From Sphingobium fuliginis (GTDB taxonomy: Bacteria > Pseudomonadota > Alphaproteobacteria > Sphingomonadales > Sphingomonadaceae): a DNA stretch of 64,000 nt. The notes beneath the pieces were generated by a model. That model was not told where the DNA came from and searched no databases. It worked only from the letters and a program-made list of their open reading frames with translations. The translations under genes and the position numbers were made by a program. Positions 1-8,813 of this stretch are shown here, in pieces; the first letter of the stretch is position 1, and each line of letters opens with the position of its first letter. The DNA is taken from assembly GCF_004152845.1 (NCBI RefSeq), contig NZ_SEON01000001.1, forward strand, positions 434,001 through 498,000, written 5' to 3'.

Positions 1-159
1 ATGCTGGCGGACGCCTGGGCGACCGCGATCACGATAATGGGGCATGAACGTGGCATGGCCCTCGCCACACGGCACGGCATTGCCGCATGCCTGATCCGGC
101 GGGTTGCTGATCGCGGGCAGGAATATATGACGCCTGCCCTGGCCGCGATGCTGGATTGA
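1..159 (+). CDS. apbE: FAD:protein FMN transferase, C-terminal end only
   Basis: The last 52 codons of a gene that begins before the window. The peptide starts LADAWATAITIMG and continues HERGMALATRHGIA, which matches the conserved C-terminal ApbE motif in which an Ala-Asp-Ala-(L/W)-ATA segment contributes to the flavin/metal site. ApbE proteins transfer FMN from FAD onto a threonine of target flavoproteins and are usually periplasmic lipoproteins. The N-terminus, lipobox and FAD-binding part are outside the window, so membrane anchoring cannot be judged. No terminator is evident before the next gene, about 150 bases downstream. Confidence 0.8.
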   Translation: MLADAWATAITIMGHERGMALATRHGIAACLIRRVADRGQEYMTPALAAMLD

Positions 160-309
160 ACCCGAACGGGTGGCGAGCGGAGGATCTGCCCCGCACGCCT
201 GCGAAGGCAGCGGCTTGGCGTGCTGGCAGCGGCGATTTGGCCACCCAAACCGCGCTTCAACCCAAAGCGCGCCTCGACAGCCGAGTATCGATAGGCCAAA
301 GGCGAGCGC

Positions 310-1206
310 ATGATCGCTGCCATGGCTTCCCTTCTCTTCGTGCTGATCTGGTCGACCGGCTTCATCGTCGCACGGGCGATGGTGCCGCATGCCGCGCCGG
401 AGCTGGTCCTGGCCGTGCGGCTGGCGCTGACGACGACCTTGCTCGCCGGGGCGGCGCTCTATGCGCGGCAGGCGCTGCCGCGTGGACGGCGACTGGGGCT
501 GCATCTGGCGGCTGGCGCGATGCTGCATGGCTTCTACCTGACGCTCAGCTGGTGGGCGGTGAACAACGGCATGCCAGCGGGCGTCATGGCGCTGCTGGGT
601 TCGCTGCAACCGCTGATGGTGGCGGTGGCGAGCGTCGCCTTTCTGGGCGACCGGCTGCCCGCCCGCGCCTGGGTCGGTCTGGCGATCGCGATCGGAGGGG
701 TCGGTTGCGTGCTATTGCCGGCGATCGAGCGGTCGGGCGCCGGATCGATCGCGACAGGACCGGCTCTCGCCGGCGTGCTCGCCGTGCTCGGCATGGCGGG
801 GGGCACGCTGATCCAGCGCGGATCGATAGCAGGCGACGGCATCGCGATTTCCGGGGCGGTGCAGAATGGGGGCGGCGCGCTGCTCGCCATCGCGGCCACG
901 CTGTTCGCCGGGGAATATCGCTGGGACGGCACGCCTGTGCTGTGGATCGGCCTTGCCTGGTCGGTGCTGGGGCTGTCGGCGGGCGGACTGTCGCTGCTGG
1001 TGTGGCTGGTGCGGCATCAGGGGCCGACGCGCATGTCGATGCTGTTGCTGCTGGTGCCGCCGCTCGCGGCGGTCGAGGCATGGCTGCTGTTCGGGGAACG
1101 GCTGGGTCCGGTGCAGCTCATCGGCTTCGGGCTGGCGCTGGGTGGGGTGATGCTGGGCCGGTCGACGCAACCGACGCGCAATCAGGACATCGCCGAACCG
1201 GCCTGA
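310..1206 (+). CDS. EamA/DMT-family transporter (10-TM permease)
   Basis: A 298-residue very hydrophobic protein with two repeated five-helix halves, typical of the drug/metabolite transporter (EamA) family. The first half opens FVLIWSTGFIVARAMVPH, a classic EamA helix-1 motif, and the second half opens near residue 150 with LGMAGGTLIQRGS. The family exports amino acids, purines or other metabolites; the substrate cannot be read from the sequence. The chosen ATG has AAAGGCGAG just upstream; an in-frame ATG four codons later is also possible. It converges on the chorismate mutase gene, which ends three bases past its stop, with no room for a long terminator. Confidence 0.85.
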   Translation: MIAAMASLLFVLIWSTGFIVARAMVPHAAPELVLAVRLALTTTLLAGAALYARQALPRGRRLGLHLAAGAMLHGFYLTLSWWAVNNGMPAGVMALLGSLQPLMVAVASVAFLGDRLPARAWVGLAIAIGGVGCVLLPAIERSGAGSIATGPALAGVLAVLGMAGGTLIQRGSIAGDGIAISGAVQNGGGALLAIAATLFAGEYRWDGTPVLWIGLAWSVLGLSAGGLSLLVWLVRHQGPTRMSMLLLLVPPLAAVEAWLLFGERLGPVQLIGFGLALGGVMLGRSTQPTRNQDIAEPA

Positions 1207-1208
1207 AC

Positions 1209-1493
1209 TCAGCCCTGCCTTTCCCGCAGCCGTTCGTGGTGGCGGATGACCTCATCGATGATGAAGCGCAGGAATTTCTCCGTGAAATCGGGGTCCAGAT
1301 TGGCATCGGTAGCAAGCTGGCGCAGCCGGGCGATCTGGCGTTCCTCCCGGCCGGGATCGGCGGGAGGCAGGTCGTGGGTCGCCTTATGCTCTCCGACGGC
1401 CTGGGTGATCTTGAACCGCTCCGCCAGCATGAAGACGAGCGCCGCGTCGATATTGTCGATGCTCTCGCGATAGCGCTTCAGGGTCTCGTCCAC
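1209..1493 (-). CDS. Monofunctional AroQ-type chorismate mutase
   Basis: A 94-residue all-helical protein that converts chorismate to prephenate on the route to phenylalanine and tyrosine. Residues R9, R26, K37, D46, R49 and E50 fall at the spacing of the AroQ active-site set (R11, R28, K39, D48, R51, E52 of the E. coli P-protein domain), and the order RYRESIDNID...ERFKITQAVGEHK is family-typical. There is no fused prephenate dehydratase or dehydrogenase domain and no signal peptide, so this is the cytoplasmic stand-alone type. It is divergent from the polyprenyl synthase gene, leaving a spacer of about 158 bases for both promoters. Confidence 0.9.
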   Translation of the reverse strand: MDETLKRYRESIDNIDAALVFMLAERFKITQAVGEHKATHDLPPADPGREERQIARLRQLATDANLDPDFTEKFLRFIIDEVIRHHERLRERQG

Positions 1494-1651
1494 TTTGGTC
1501 CTCCGCAGAGCATCGCCGGCGAAAATGGACGCGGGTTTTGCGCCCTGACGATGCGTCGATCAAATATCGCGCGCTTTTTGCCGCTTCCGGACGCCCGCGC
1601 AAGCTATTCCCGCTTGCCTTTAGCATTTTGCGCCGCCACATGGCGCTTGTC

Positions 1652-2680
1652 ATGACAGCATCCGCCACCGGCAATGTCCACCCCATCGGCCGCGCCAGCA
1701 GCGCGCCTTCGCTCGCCCCCATGATGGCGCTGGTCGCTGAGGGCATGAATCAGGTGAACGCCGTCATTCTGGACCGGATGCAGTCGCGCATTCCGCTGAT
1801 CCCGGAACTCGCCGGGCATCTGATCGCGGGCGGCGGCAAGCGGATGCGGCCGATGCTGACGCTCGCCTGCGCCGATCTGGTCGGTTATGCCGGGTCGCGT
1901 CATTACAAGCTGGCCGCCGCGGTCGAATTCATCCACACCGCGACCCTGCTGCATGACGATGTGGTCGACGGATCGGGGCTGCGCCGGGGCCGCAAGACCG
2001 CCAACATCATCTGGGGCAACAGCGCCAGCGTGCTGGTGGGCGACTTCCTCTTTTCCCGCTCCTTCGAACTGATGGTCGAGGCGGAATCGCTGAAGGTGCT
2101 GAAGATCCTCTCCAATGCGTCCGCCGTGATCGCGGAGGGGGAGGTCAACCAACTCACCGCCCAGCGCAAGATCGACACCAGCGAAGAGCAGTATCTCGAC
2201 ATCATCGGCGCGAAGACCGCTGCCCTGTTCGCCGCCGCCTGCCGCATTTCCGCCGTGGTCGCCGACCGCACGGAGGCCGAGGAGCAGGCTCTGGACGTCT
2301 ATGGCCGCAACCTCGGCATCGCCTTCCAGCTTATCGACGACGCCATCGACTATGAATCGGACGGCGCGACCATGGGCAAGGATGCGGGTGACGATTTCCG
2401 CGACGGCAAGGTGACGTTGCCCGTGATCCTCGCCTACGCCCGGGGTTCGGAAGATGACCGCGCCTTCTGGAAGCAGGCCATTGCAGGCAACCGGGTGAGC
2501 GACGAGGATCTGGCGCATGCGACGGGCCTGCTGCGCAAGACGGGCGCGATCGCGGATACGCTGGCGCGGGCGCGGCATTATGGGCAGAGAGCGATCGATG
2601 CGCTGGGCATGTTCGACAATGGCAAGGCCAAGGCCGCGCTGACCGAAGCGGTCGGGTTCGCCATCGCGCGGGCTTATTGA
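1652..2680 (+). CDS. Long-chain polyprenyl diphosphate synthase (octaprenyl/decaprenyl type)
   Basis: A 342-residue trans-isoprenyl diphosphate synthase making the ubiquinone side chain by successive IPP additions. The first aspartate-rich motif is HDDVVD (in LLHDDVVDGSG) and the second is LIDDAIDY; GGGKRMRPM before the first motif is the usual substrate-binding lysine/arginine region. The region before the first DDxxD lacks the aromatic residues that stop chain growth early, consistent with long products, but chain length cannot be assigned. The frame is open back to 1538. I place the start at the ATG before TASATGNVHP because homologues begin near there; an ATG at 1640 is the alternative, and neither has a strong ribosome site. 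Confidence 0.88.
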   Translation: MTASATGNVHPIGRASSAPSLAPMMALVAEGMNQVNAVILDRMQSRIPLIPELAGHLIAGGGKRMRPMLTLACADLVGYAGSRHYKLAAAVEFIHTATLLHDDVVDGSGLRRGRKTANIIWGNSASVLVGDFLFSRSFELMVEAESLKVLKILSNASAVIAEGEVNQLTAQRKIDTSEEQYLDIIGAKTAALFAAACRISAVVADRTEAEEQALDVYGRNLGIAFQLIDDAIDYESDGATMGKDAGDDFRDGKVTLPVILAYARGSEDDRAFWKQAIAGNRVSDEDLAHATGLLRKTGAIADTLARARHYGQRAIDALGMFDNGKAKAALTEAVGFAIARAY

Positions 2681-2770
2681 GGGTCTGGCAGGCCGGTTCG
2701 TTTCCATCGTCGTGTTCCTGCGCAGACAGGTGCACTTAGCGCTTCATTCCGCCAAGACCTCCTGCCGATC

Positions 2771-3550
2771 ATGATCCCTTCTCCTGAAACCATCGCCTTC
2801 CTCATGGCCGCCGCGCTTATGGCGGGATGCATCGACGCAATGGCGGGCGGCGGCGGGCTGATCGCCCTGCCTGCCTTGCTCGCTGCCGGAATCCCGCCCG
2901 TTCCGGCGGTCGCCACCAACAAGCTGCAATCCTCGCTCGGCACCTTCGGCGCCTGCGTGGCCTATGCGCGGGCGGGACATATGGATCTGAAGGCCTATCG
3001 CTGGCCGATATTCGCCGCCTTCGCAGGGTCGGTCGGCGGGGCGTGGCTGGTGCAGCGGGTCGATCCATCCATCCTCGCGGGGCTTATGCCTGCGCTGCTG
3101 ATCGCGCTGGCGGCCTATTTCACCTTTTCGCCCAAGATGAGCGAGATCGACCGGCACCAGCGCATCGGCATGGTGCTGCTGAGCCTGCTGATCGGCGTCA
3201 TCGGCTTTTACGACGGCTTTTTCGGACCGGGTGCGGGCGCCTTCTACACCAGCATCTTCATTGCGCTGGGCGGCCTGGGCCTCGTGCGCGCCACCGCGCA
3301 GACCAAGGCAGCCAATTTCGCCAGCAACCTCGCCGGCCTGCTTACCATGATCGCGGGCGGGCATGTGATCTGGATCGTCGGCCTCGCCATGGCGGTGGGC
3401 AGCATCGCCGGCGGGCAGATCGGATCGCGCCTCGCCATGCGCTTCGGCAGCCGCCTGATCCGGCCGCTGCTGATCGTCATGTCGCTGGCGCTGACGGCGA
3501 AGATGCTGCTCGACCCTGAAAACCCCATCCACGCGCTGCTGTTCGGCTGA
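2771..3550 (+). CDS. TSUP-family transporter (TauE/SafE-like)
   Basis: A 259-residue membrane protein with about eight hydrophobic segments. The family hallmark GGGGLIALPALLAAGIPP sits in the first two helices and its duplicated partner, GFYDGFFGPGAGAFY, in the second half; both loops are diagnostic of the sulfite exporter TauE/SafE (TSUP) family. Members move sulfite, sulfonates or other organosulfur/oxo-acids across the inner membrane; the substrate here is unknown and no sulfur genes are adjacent. It is followed within 40 bases by hrpB on the same strand, so the two may be cotranscribed. Confidence 0.87.
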   Translation: MIPSPETIAFLMAAALMAGCIDAMAGGGGLIALPALLAAGIPPVPAVATNKLQSSLGTFGACVAYARAGHMDLKAYRWPIFAAFAGSVGGAWLVQRVDPSILAGLMPALLIALAAYFTFSPKMSEIDRHQRIGMVLLSLLIGVIGFYDGFFGPGAGAFYTSIFIALGGLGLVRATAQTKAANFASNLAGLLTMIAGGHVIWIVGLAMAVGSIAGGQIGSRLAMRFGSRLIRPLLIVMSLALTAKMLLDPENPIHALLFG

Positions 3551-3589
3551 TCCTTGCACTCGGCCGGGAATGGCGCGAGAGGGACAGCC

Positions 3590-6061
3590 ATGACTGCCCT
3601 GCCCATCGATGCCGTGCTGCCCGACCTGCTTGCCGCCCTGCGCGAAGGCAGCAACGCCGTGCTGGTGGCGCCGCCGGGCGCGGGCAAGACGACGGCAGTG
3701 GCCCCGGCGCTGCTGAACGAACCCTGGTGCACCGGGCAGGTGCTGCTGCTCTCCCCTCGCCGGCTTGCGGCCCGCGCGGCGGCGGAACGGATTGCCGAAC
3801 TGATGGGCGAACAGCCCGGCGGCACGGTGGGCTATGCGACGCGGATGGATTCGCGGATGTCGGCCCGGACCCGCCTGCTGGTCCTGACCGAAGGCATTTT
3901 CGTGCGGCGGGTCCAGGACGATCCGGAGCTTTCGGGCGTTTCCGCGGTCCTCTTCGACGAAGTGCATGAGCGCAGCCTGGACAGCGATTTCGGACTGGCG
4001 CTCGCGCTGGACGCCCAGGGCGCGCTGCGGCCGGACCTGCGGATCGTGCCGATGTCCGCCACCCTGGACGGGGCACGTTTTGCCGCGCTGCTCGCCCATG
4101 GCGGGAAGGACGCGCCGGTGGTGGAGAGCGAAGGCCGCATCCAGCCGCTGGAACTGCGCCATGTCGGACGCGCTGCCGAAAAGCGGATAGAGGATGCAAT
4201 GGCGGCCACCATCCGCCGGGCGCTCAACGAAGAGACGGAAGGCGACCTGCTCGCCTTCCTGCCCGGCGTGGCGGAAATCGAACGGACGGCGGAACGGCTG
4301 GAGGATGCCGGGGCGGAGGTTCACAAACTCCACGGGTCGCTCGATCCGGCGGCGCAGCGCGCGGCGATCCGCCCCTCGCGGGAGGGACGGCGGAAAGTCA
4401 TCCTCGCCACCTCCATTGCGGAGACCAGCCTGACCATCGACGGCGTGCGGATCGTGGTCGACAGCGGGCTGGCCCGGCGGCCACGCTACGACCGGGCGGC
4501 GGGGGTGACGCGGCTGGTGACGGAGCGGGCGAGCCAGGCGGCGGCGACCCAGCGGGCGGGGCGGGCGGCGCGGCAGCGGCCGGGTGTCGCCTATCGGCTA
4601 TGGGAAGCGGCTGCGACGGCCGGGATGCCGCCCTTCGACCCGCCGGAAATATTGGAGAGCGACCTGTCGAGCCTGATGCTGGACTGCGCGCTTTGGGGGG
4701 TGAGCGATCCGGGCGAGCTGCGTTGGCTGGACCCGCCGCCCGCTGCCGCCGTGGCGGAGGCGCGCAAGCGGCTGACGGTGCTGGAAGCGCTGGACGAGGA
4801 TGGACGCATCACCGCCCATGGCAAGACGCTCGCCACCTTGCCGCTGGAACCGCGCATCGGCCATATGCTGGTGCGGGCAGGCGAAATGGGTTTGGCGGAG
4901 ATCGCGGCGGAGGTTGCCGTGCTGCTGGGCGAGCGGGGAATCGGCGGACAGGACACGGACCTGTCGCAGCGGCGGATGCGCTGGCGGCGGGAAAGCGGCA
5001 AGCGCGCCGATGTGGCGCGGGCGATGGCGAAGCGATGGGCGAAGCTGGCCCCGACGGATTCATCCGGCGCAATCCCTGTCAGTGCGGCGGGAGGCCATGA
5101 AACCGGCCTCTGCCTTGCCCTCGCTTTCCCGGACCGGGTCGCAAGGCGCCGCTCTGCGGACGGAGCCGATTGGGCAAGCGTCGGGGGACGCGGCTTCCGG
5201 CTCGACCCGCTCAGCCCCCTGGCGCGGGAGGAATGGCTGGCGGTGGGCGAAGTGCAGGGCAGCGCCGCGGGCGCCCGCATCCTTTCCGCCGCACCGATCG
5301 GCGAGGCGGAGGTGATCGACCTGTTCAGCGCTCGCGTCGCGGAACACCGCACCGTGCGCTTCCGGGCCGCCAATGGCGGGATAGAGGCGCTGCGCGAAAG
5401 GCGGCTGGGCGCGGTGCGGCTCTCTTCCGGTTCCGACGATCGGCCCGATCCGACCGCCGTGGTCGCCGCCCTGACCGACGGCGTGCGGCAGGGCGGGCTG
5501 GACCTGCTTCCCTGGTCCGACGCCGCGCGGTCGCTCAGGATGCGCGCTGCCTTCGCCGGGGTGGAGGCGCTGTCAGATACCGCGCTGATGGAAACGCTGG
5601 ACGAATGGCTGCCCCCGCTGCTGCAGGGCAGGCGCCGCCTTTCCGACATCGACCGCTCGCAGCTTTCGGGCGTGCTGGAAGGGCTGATCGGCTGGGACGG
5701 GAAGCAGCAGGTCGACCGGCTGGCCCCGCCCGAATTCCGTTCCCCCGCCGGCAGCGGCCATGAGATCGACTATGCGGCGGAGGGCGGCCCCCGCGTCGAA
5801 CTGCGCGTCCAGGCCCTGTTCGGCCTCAACGAGCATCCGGTGGTCGGCAGCGGGCGCATTCCGCTGGTCCTCTCCCTCACCTCGCCCGCCGGCCGGCCGA
5901 TCCAGACGACGCGCGACCTGCCGGGCTTCTGGAAGGGCAGTTGGAGCGCCGTGGCGAAGGAGATGCGCGGCCGCTATCCCAAACATCCCTGGCCGGACGA
6001 CCCGGCGGCCGCCGGCGCCACGCTGCGCACGAAACGCGCCGACGCCAAGGGGAAGCCTTGA
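3590..6061 (+). CDS. hrpB: ATP-dependent helicase HrpB
   Basis: An 823-residue DEAH-box family helicase, full length for HrpB. Motif I is APPGAGKTT (near residue 24), motif II is DEVH in FDEVHERSLDSD, motif III is MSATL, motif V is TSIAETSLTIDG and motif VI is QRAGRAARQRPG. After the helicase core come the ratchet-like domain and the HrpB C-terminal region ending with RYPKHPWPDDP, which is diagnostic of HrpB. The cellular role of HrpB in bacteria is poorly defined (RNA remodelling is presumed). The frame is open from 3554, but the ATG at 3590 has AGAGGGACAG upstream and begins at the conserved N-terminus MTALPIDAVLPDLL. Confidence 0.95.
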   Translation: MTALPIDAVLPDLLAALREGSNAVLVAPPGAGKTTAVAPALLNEPWCTGQVLLLSPRRLAARAAAERIAELMGEQPGGTVGYATRMDSRMSARTRLLVLTEGIFVRRVQDDPELSGVSAVLFDEVHERSLDSDFGLALALDAQGALRPDLRIVPMSATLDGARFAALLAHGGKDAPVVESEGRIQPLELRHVGRAAEKRIEDAMAATIRRALNEETEGDLLAFLPGVAEIERTAERLEDAGAEVHKLHGSLDPAAQRAAIRPSREGRRKVILATSIAETSLTIDGVRIVVDSGLARRPRYDRAAGVTRLVTERASQAAATQRAGRAARQRPGVAYRLWEAAATAGMPPFDPPEILESDLSSLMLDCALWGVSDPGELRWLDPPPAAAVAEARKRLTVLEALDEDGRITAHGKTLATLPLEPRIGHMLVRAGEMGLAEIAAEVAVLLGERGIGGQDTDLSQRRMRWRRESGKRADVARAMAKRWAKLAPTDSSGAIPVSAAGGHETGLCLALAFPDRVARRRSADGADWASVGGRGFRLDPLSPLAREEWLAVGEVQGSAAGARILSAAPIGEAEVIDLFSARVAEHRTVRFRAANGGIEALRERRLGAVRLSSGSDDRPDPTAVVAALTDGVRQGGLDLLPWSDAARSLRMRAAFAGVEALSDTALMETLDEWLPPLLQGRRRLSDIDRSQLSGVLEGLIGWDGKQQVDRLAPPEFRSPAGSGHEIDYAAEGGPRVELRVQALFGLNEHPVVGSGRIPLVLSLTSPAGRPIQTTRDLPGFWKGSWSAVAKEMRGRYPKHPWPDDPAAAGATLRTKRADAKGKP

Positions 6062-6119
6062 CTTCGATCCAGTCGCTGGTGCAACGCAACCCGATCTTCC
6101 CTCAGGAGTCTCTATCGCG

Positions 6120-6398
6120 ATGAGCGCGCGCATCTATCAGATCCAGAAGAACGCCCTGCAGTCCGGCAAGGCGCTGACCCGCAAATGGGTGCTGGAATAT
6201 GTGGCGGCCGAAGCGAAGAAGCCCGATCCCCTTACCGGCTGGGCGGGTTCCGGCGACACGAAGCAGCAGATCAGGCTGACCTTCTCCTCGGAGGAAGCCG
6301 CCCGCGCCTATGCGGAGCGGGAGGGGATTCCCTATACGGTCATTCCGACCGCGCCGAAGACGCTGAAGATTCAGGCTTACGCGGACAATTTCCGCTAA
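6120..6398 (+). CDS. NDUFS4-like complex I accessory subunit (ETC complex I subunit)
   Basis: A 92-residue soluble protein of the family of the mitochondrial complex I 18-kDa accessory subunit NDUFS4. The conserved core is visible: RKWVLEYV, then DPLTGWAGSGDTKQQI, then SSEEAARAYAEREGI. In alphaproteobacteria this supernumerary subunit is typically encoded away from the nuo operon, as here. It binds the peripheral arm and stabilises the NADH module. The start is fixed by CTCAGGAG about 12 bases upstream. It lies 58 bases after hrpB on the same strand. Confidence 0.88.
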   Translation: MSARIYQIQKNALQSGKALTRKWVLEYVAAEAKKPDPLTGWAGSGDTKQQIRLTFSSEEAARAYAEREGIPYTVIPTAPKTLKIQAYADNFR

Positions 6399-6431
6399 GC
6401 CGCCGGGCAGGACAGGCCTGCGCCTTCAGCA

Positions 6432-6950
6432 TCACCTGAGCGCCAGATCCGCCATCAACGCCGCGAAACTCGCCACCACGCCTGCCAGAAACAGCCGGTA
6501 AGCATAGCCCAGCCAGCGATATTTCCGCCGCTGGAGCACCTGCCCGTTCTGGTACATGTCGCACAGCATCGCCCGGCACAGCGCGTCGTCATCCGCGACA
6601 AGCCGCATCATCCGATCGCTGAACTCCGCTTCGCCGAGACTGGTGAAGACGCCGAAGAACAAGAGATTATCCTCCTCTCCCACGCCGCCCCGTGGCTGGC
6701 TCACGCTCGGCAGCACCGCCAGGATCGCGCAGGTCGCGGCCAGGAACACGCCCACCGCCAGCACCGCCACCGGCCAGACCAGCGCGCCCGAGCGCAACTG
6801 CGCGACGCAAAGCGTGAAGATCACCATCGACGCGCCGATCAGCATGTTCGCCTTCTGGTCGGCCATCTGGCTGAGTTGCATATTGGTCTGCACCGCCGTG
6901 CGCAGCAGGTGGATCGCATTGGGCACCGGCGCATTCGCCCCATCGGCCAT
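6432..6950 (-). CDS. PycTM-like (Pycsar-effector/DUF5706 family) two-helix membrane protein
   Basis: A 172-residue protein whose N-terminal soluble helix ends in LSQMADQKANMLIG, running into a transmembrane segment (about residues 40-60), a second TM (about 63-85), a cytoplasmic stretch, and a third hydrophobic segment near the C-terminus. The AD-x-KAN motif leading straight into the membrane is the hallmark of DUF5706, the family of Pycsar TM effectors that are triggered by cCMP/cUMP. No cyclase gene is adjacent, so a defence role is inference only; stand-alone copies are plausible housekeeping relatives. GGAAGGGGGG four bases before this ATG favours it over an ATG 33 bases upstream. Confidence 0.65.
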   Translation of the reverse strand: MADGANAPVPNAIHLLRTAVQTNMQLSQMADQKANMLIGASMVIFTLCVAQLRSGALVWPVAVLAVGVFLAATCAILAVLPSVSQPRGGVGEEDNLLFFGVFTSLGEAEFSDRMMRLVADDDALCRAMLCDMYQNGQVLQRRKYRWLGYAYRLFLAGVVASFAALMADLALR

Positions 6951-7064
6951 AGTCCCCCCTTCCCCTTTTTTCGCGACAGTCATGCCCGATTGCCGCCTTA
7001 TTCCCTTGCCAAAGAGCGACGCTTAAGGGCAAAAGCCGCTCTTTCACGGAAAGCACCACGGATA

Positions 7065-7307
7065 ATGACGGATCGCCAGCCAATTTTCGACAGCGTTTTG
7101 AGCCAGATCGCGCCTTTCAACAAAAAGGGCGTCGAACTGACCGAAGCCACCACCTTCGCCGGCGATCTGGAATGGGACAGCCTGACGGTGATGGATTTCG
7201 TCGCCGCGATCGAGGATGAGTTCGACATCATCATCACCATGAACATGCAGGCCGAGATCGAGACCATCGGCCAGCTCGTGGACGCCGTGGCGAAGCTGAA
7301 GGGCTGA
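7065..7307 (+). CDS. Acyl carrier protein, sphingolipid-associated
   Basis: An 80-residue acidic helical acyl carrier protein. The phosphopantetheine site is Ser39 in LEWDSLTVMDF, within the usual DSL motif. It lies directly upstream of serine palmitoyltransferase, the same arrangement as the dedicated ACP of bacterial sphingolipid loci (AcpR of Caulobacter), where acyl-ACP rather than acyl-CoA feeds the condensation with serine. It is not the general AcpP, whose site is normally flanked by different residues. The spacer to the next gene contains a perfect palindromic repeat. Confidence 0.9.
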   Translation: MTDRQPIFDSVLSQIAPFNKKGVELTEATTFAGDLEWDSLTVMDFVAAIEDEFDIIITMNMQAEIETIGQLVDAVAKLKG

Positions 7308-7327
7308 TCCGCCTGAGACTTTAACCG

Positions 7328-7430
7328 CCGTTCGGGCTGAGCGAAGTCGAAGCCCTTTGCTGAGCCAAGGCGAAGCATGGAGCCGCGGCTCCGCTCGGCA
7401 AGAAGCTTCGACTTCGCTCAGCCCGAACGG
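7328..7430. repeat. Dispersed palindromic element between acp and spt
   Basis: Two perfect 26-base inverted arms occupy 7328-7353 and 7405-7430 (arm begins CCGTTCGGGCTGAGCGAAG) around a 51-base loop. The arm sequence is the sphingomonad intergenic repeat type; a relative lies at 50843-50921. Transcribed, it would fold into a long hairpin between the ACP and SPT coding regions. There is no T-run after it, so it is not an intrinsic terminator. It might adjust the ACP:SPT expression ratio or mRNA stability. Confidence 0.85.
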
Positions 7431-7449
7431 TTTTGGGACGATTGAGACA

Positions 7450-8673
7450 ATGACCGACGCCACGCAAGCCCGCGACCTCTTCTCCAAATTCGATGCCCTG
7501 ATCGCAGAGCGCGAGGCGCTGCTGGCGACCGGCGTGCGCGATCCCTTCGCCATCGTGATGGACGAGGTGAAGTCCCCGACCCAGGCGGTGATCAAGGGCA
7601 AGGACACGATCCTGCTCGGCACCTATAACTATATGGGCATGACCTTCGACCCGGACGTGGTCGCCGCGGGCAAGAAGGCGCTGGACGACTTCGGCGCTGG
7701 CACCACCGGCAGCCGCGTGCTGAACGGCACCTATCAGGGTCACAGGCAAGTCGAGGAAGCGCTCAGGGACTTCTACGGCACCAGCGGCGCGATGGTCTTC
7801 TCGACCGGCTACCAGGCCAATCTCGGCATGATCTCCACCCTCGCGGGCAAGGGCGACTATGTCGTGCTGGACGCCGACAGCCACGCCTCCATCTACGACG
7901 GCTGCTTCCTGGGCGATGCGGAGATCGTCCGCTTCCGCCACAACAGCGTCGAGGATCTGGACAAGCGCCTGGGCCGCCTGCCCGCCGACGCGCTGAAGCT
8001 GGTGGTGCTGGAGGGCGTCTATTCGATGCTGGGCGACGTCGCCCCCCTGCCGGACATGGTGGCGGCGGTCCGCAAGCATCCCAATTGCATGATCCTGGTC
8101 GACGAGGCCCACGGCATGGGCTTTTTCGGCCCCAACGGCCGCGGCGTCTATGAGGAGCAGGGCGTCGAAAAGGACGTGGACTTCGTCGTCGGCACCTTCT
8201 CCAAGTCGGTCGGCACGGTGGGCGGCTTCTGCGTCTCCAACCATCCGAAGTTCGAGGTGCTGCGCCTCGTCTGCCGTCCCTATGTCTTCACCGCGTCCCT
8301 GCCGCCCAGCGTCGTCGCCACCGCCGCGACGTCGATCCGCAAACTGATGCATGCCGGCGAGAAGCGCGCCCATCTGTGGAAGAACAGCCAGCGGCTGCAC
8401 AAGGGCCTGACCGACCTCGGCTTCAGGCTGGGCACGGAAACGCCGCAATCCGCGATCATCGCCGTCATCCTGACCGACCAGACGCAGGCGGTCGCCATGT
8501 GGCAGGCGCTGCTGGAACTGGGGCTCTACGTCAACATGGCGCGCCCCCCGGCAACTCCCGCGGGAACCTTTCTGCTGCGCTGCTCGCTTTGCGCGGAACA
8601 TAGCGATGAACAGGTCGGCCAGATCATCGCGATGTTCGAGGCCGCGGGCAGGGCGACGGGGGCGATCGGCTGA
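7450..8673 (+). CDS. spt: Serine palmitoyltransferase
   Basis: A 407-residue PLP-dependent alpha-oxoamine synthase that condenses serine with an acyl thioester to 3-ketosphinganine, the first step of sphingolipid synthesis. The PLP lysine is K252 in GTFSKSVGTVGGF; H146 (DADSHASIYDG) is the stacking histidine and D219/H222 (VDEAHGMGFFG) hold the pyridine ring. Their relative spacing matches Sphingomonas paucimobilis SPT (H159, D231, H234, K265). It is soluble with no membrane anchor, as in bacterial SPT. The ATG follows an ATTGAGACA stretch just after the palindromic repeat. The ACP gene upstream supports sphingolipid SPT over the related KBL or AONS enzymes. Confidence 0.93.
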   Translation: MTDATQARDLFSKFDALIAEREALLATGVRDPFAIVMDEVKSPTQAVIKGKDTILLGTYNYMGMTFDPDVVAAGKKALDDFGAGTTGSRVLNGTYQGHRQVEEALRDFYGTSGAMVFSTGYQANLGMISTLAGKGDYVVLDADSHASIYDGCFLGDAEIVRFRHNSVEDLDKRLGRLPADALKLVVLEGVYSMLGDVAPLPDMVAAVRKHPNCMILVDEAHGMGFFGPNGRGVYEEQGVEKDVDFVVGTFSKSVGTVGGFCVSNHPKFEVLRLVCRPYVFTASLPPSVVATAATSIRKLMHAGEKRAHLWKNSQRLHKGLTDLGFRLGTETPQSAIIAVILTDQTQAVAMWQALLELGLYVNMARPPATPAGTFLLRCSLCAEHSDEQVGQIIAMFEAAGRATGAIG

Positions 8674-8813
8674 TCGCGCCTTCCCATCGCCGCCGCGACC
8701 GGACGGGCATTTAACGCGACGGAATTTGCGGCGAAATCGGAACCTTTCACCTGCGGCATTTCTCCATTAATATTGTTCATCTAGTGTAACTGTCGATGGC
8801 GGACGGGTTTTTC

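Noticed and set aside
156..1655. A 499-codon plus-strand frame across the EamA gene
   Set aside because: Out-of-frame shadow of a clear membrane protein and of chorismate mutase; Arg-rich with no domain.
6432..6950. Complete Pycsar defence system
   Set aside because: Only the effector-like gene is present; neighbours are complex I and sphingolipid genes, with no cyclase and no mobile-element signature.
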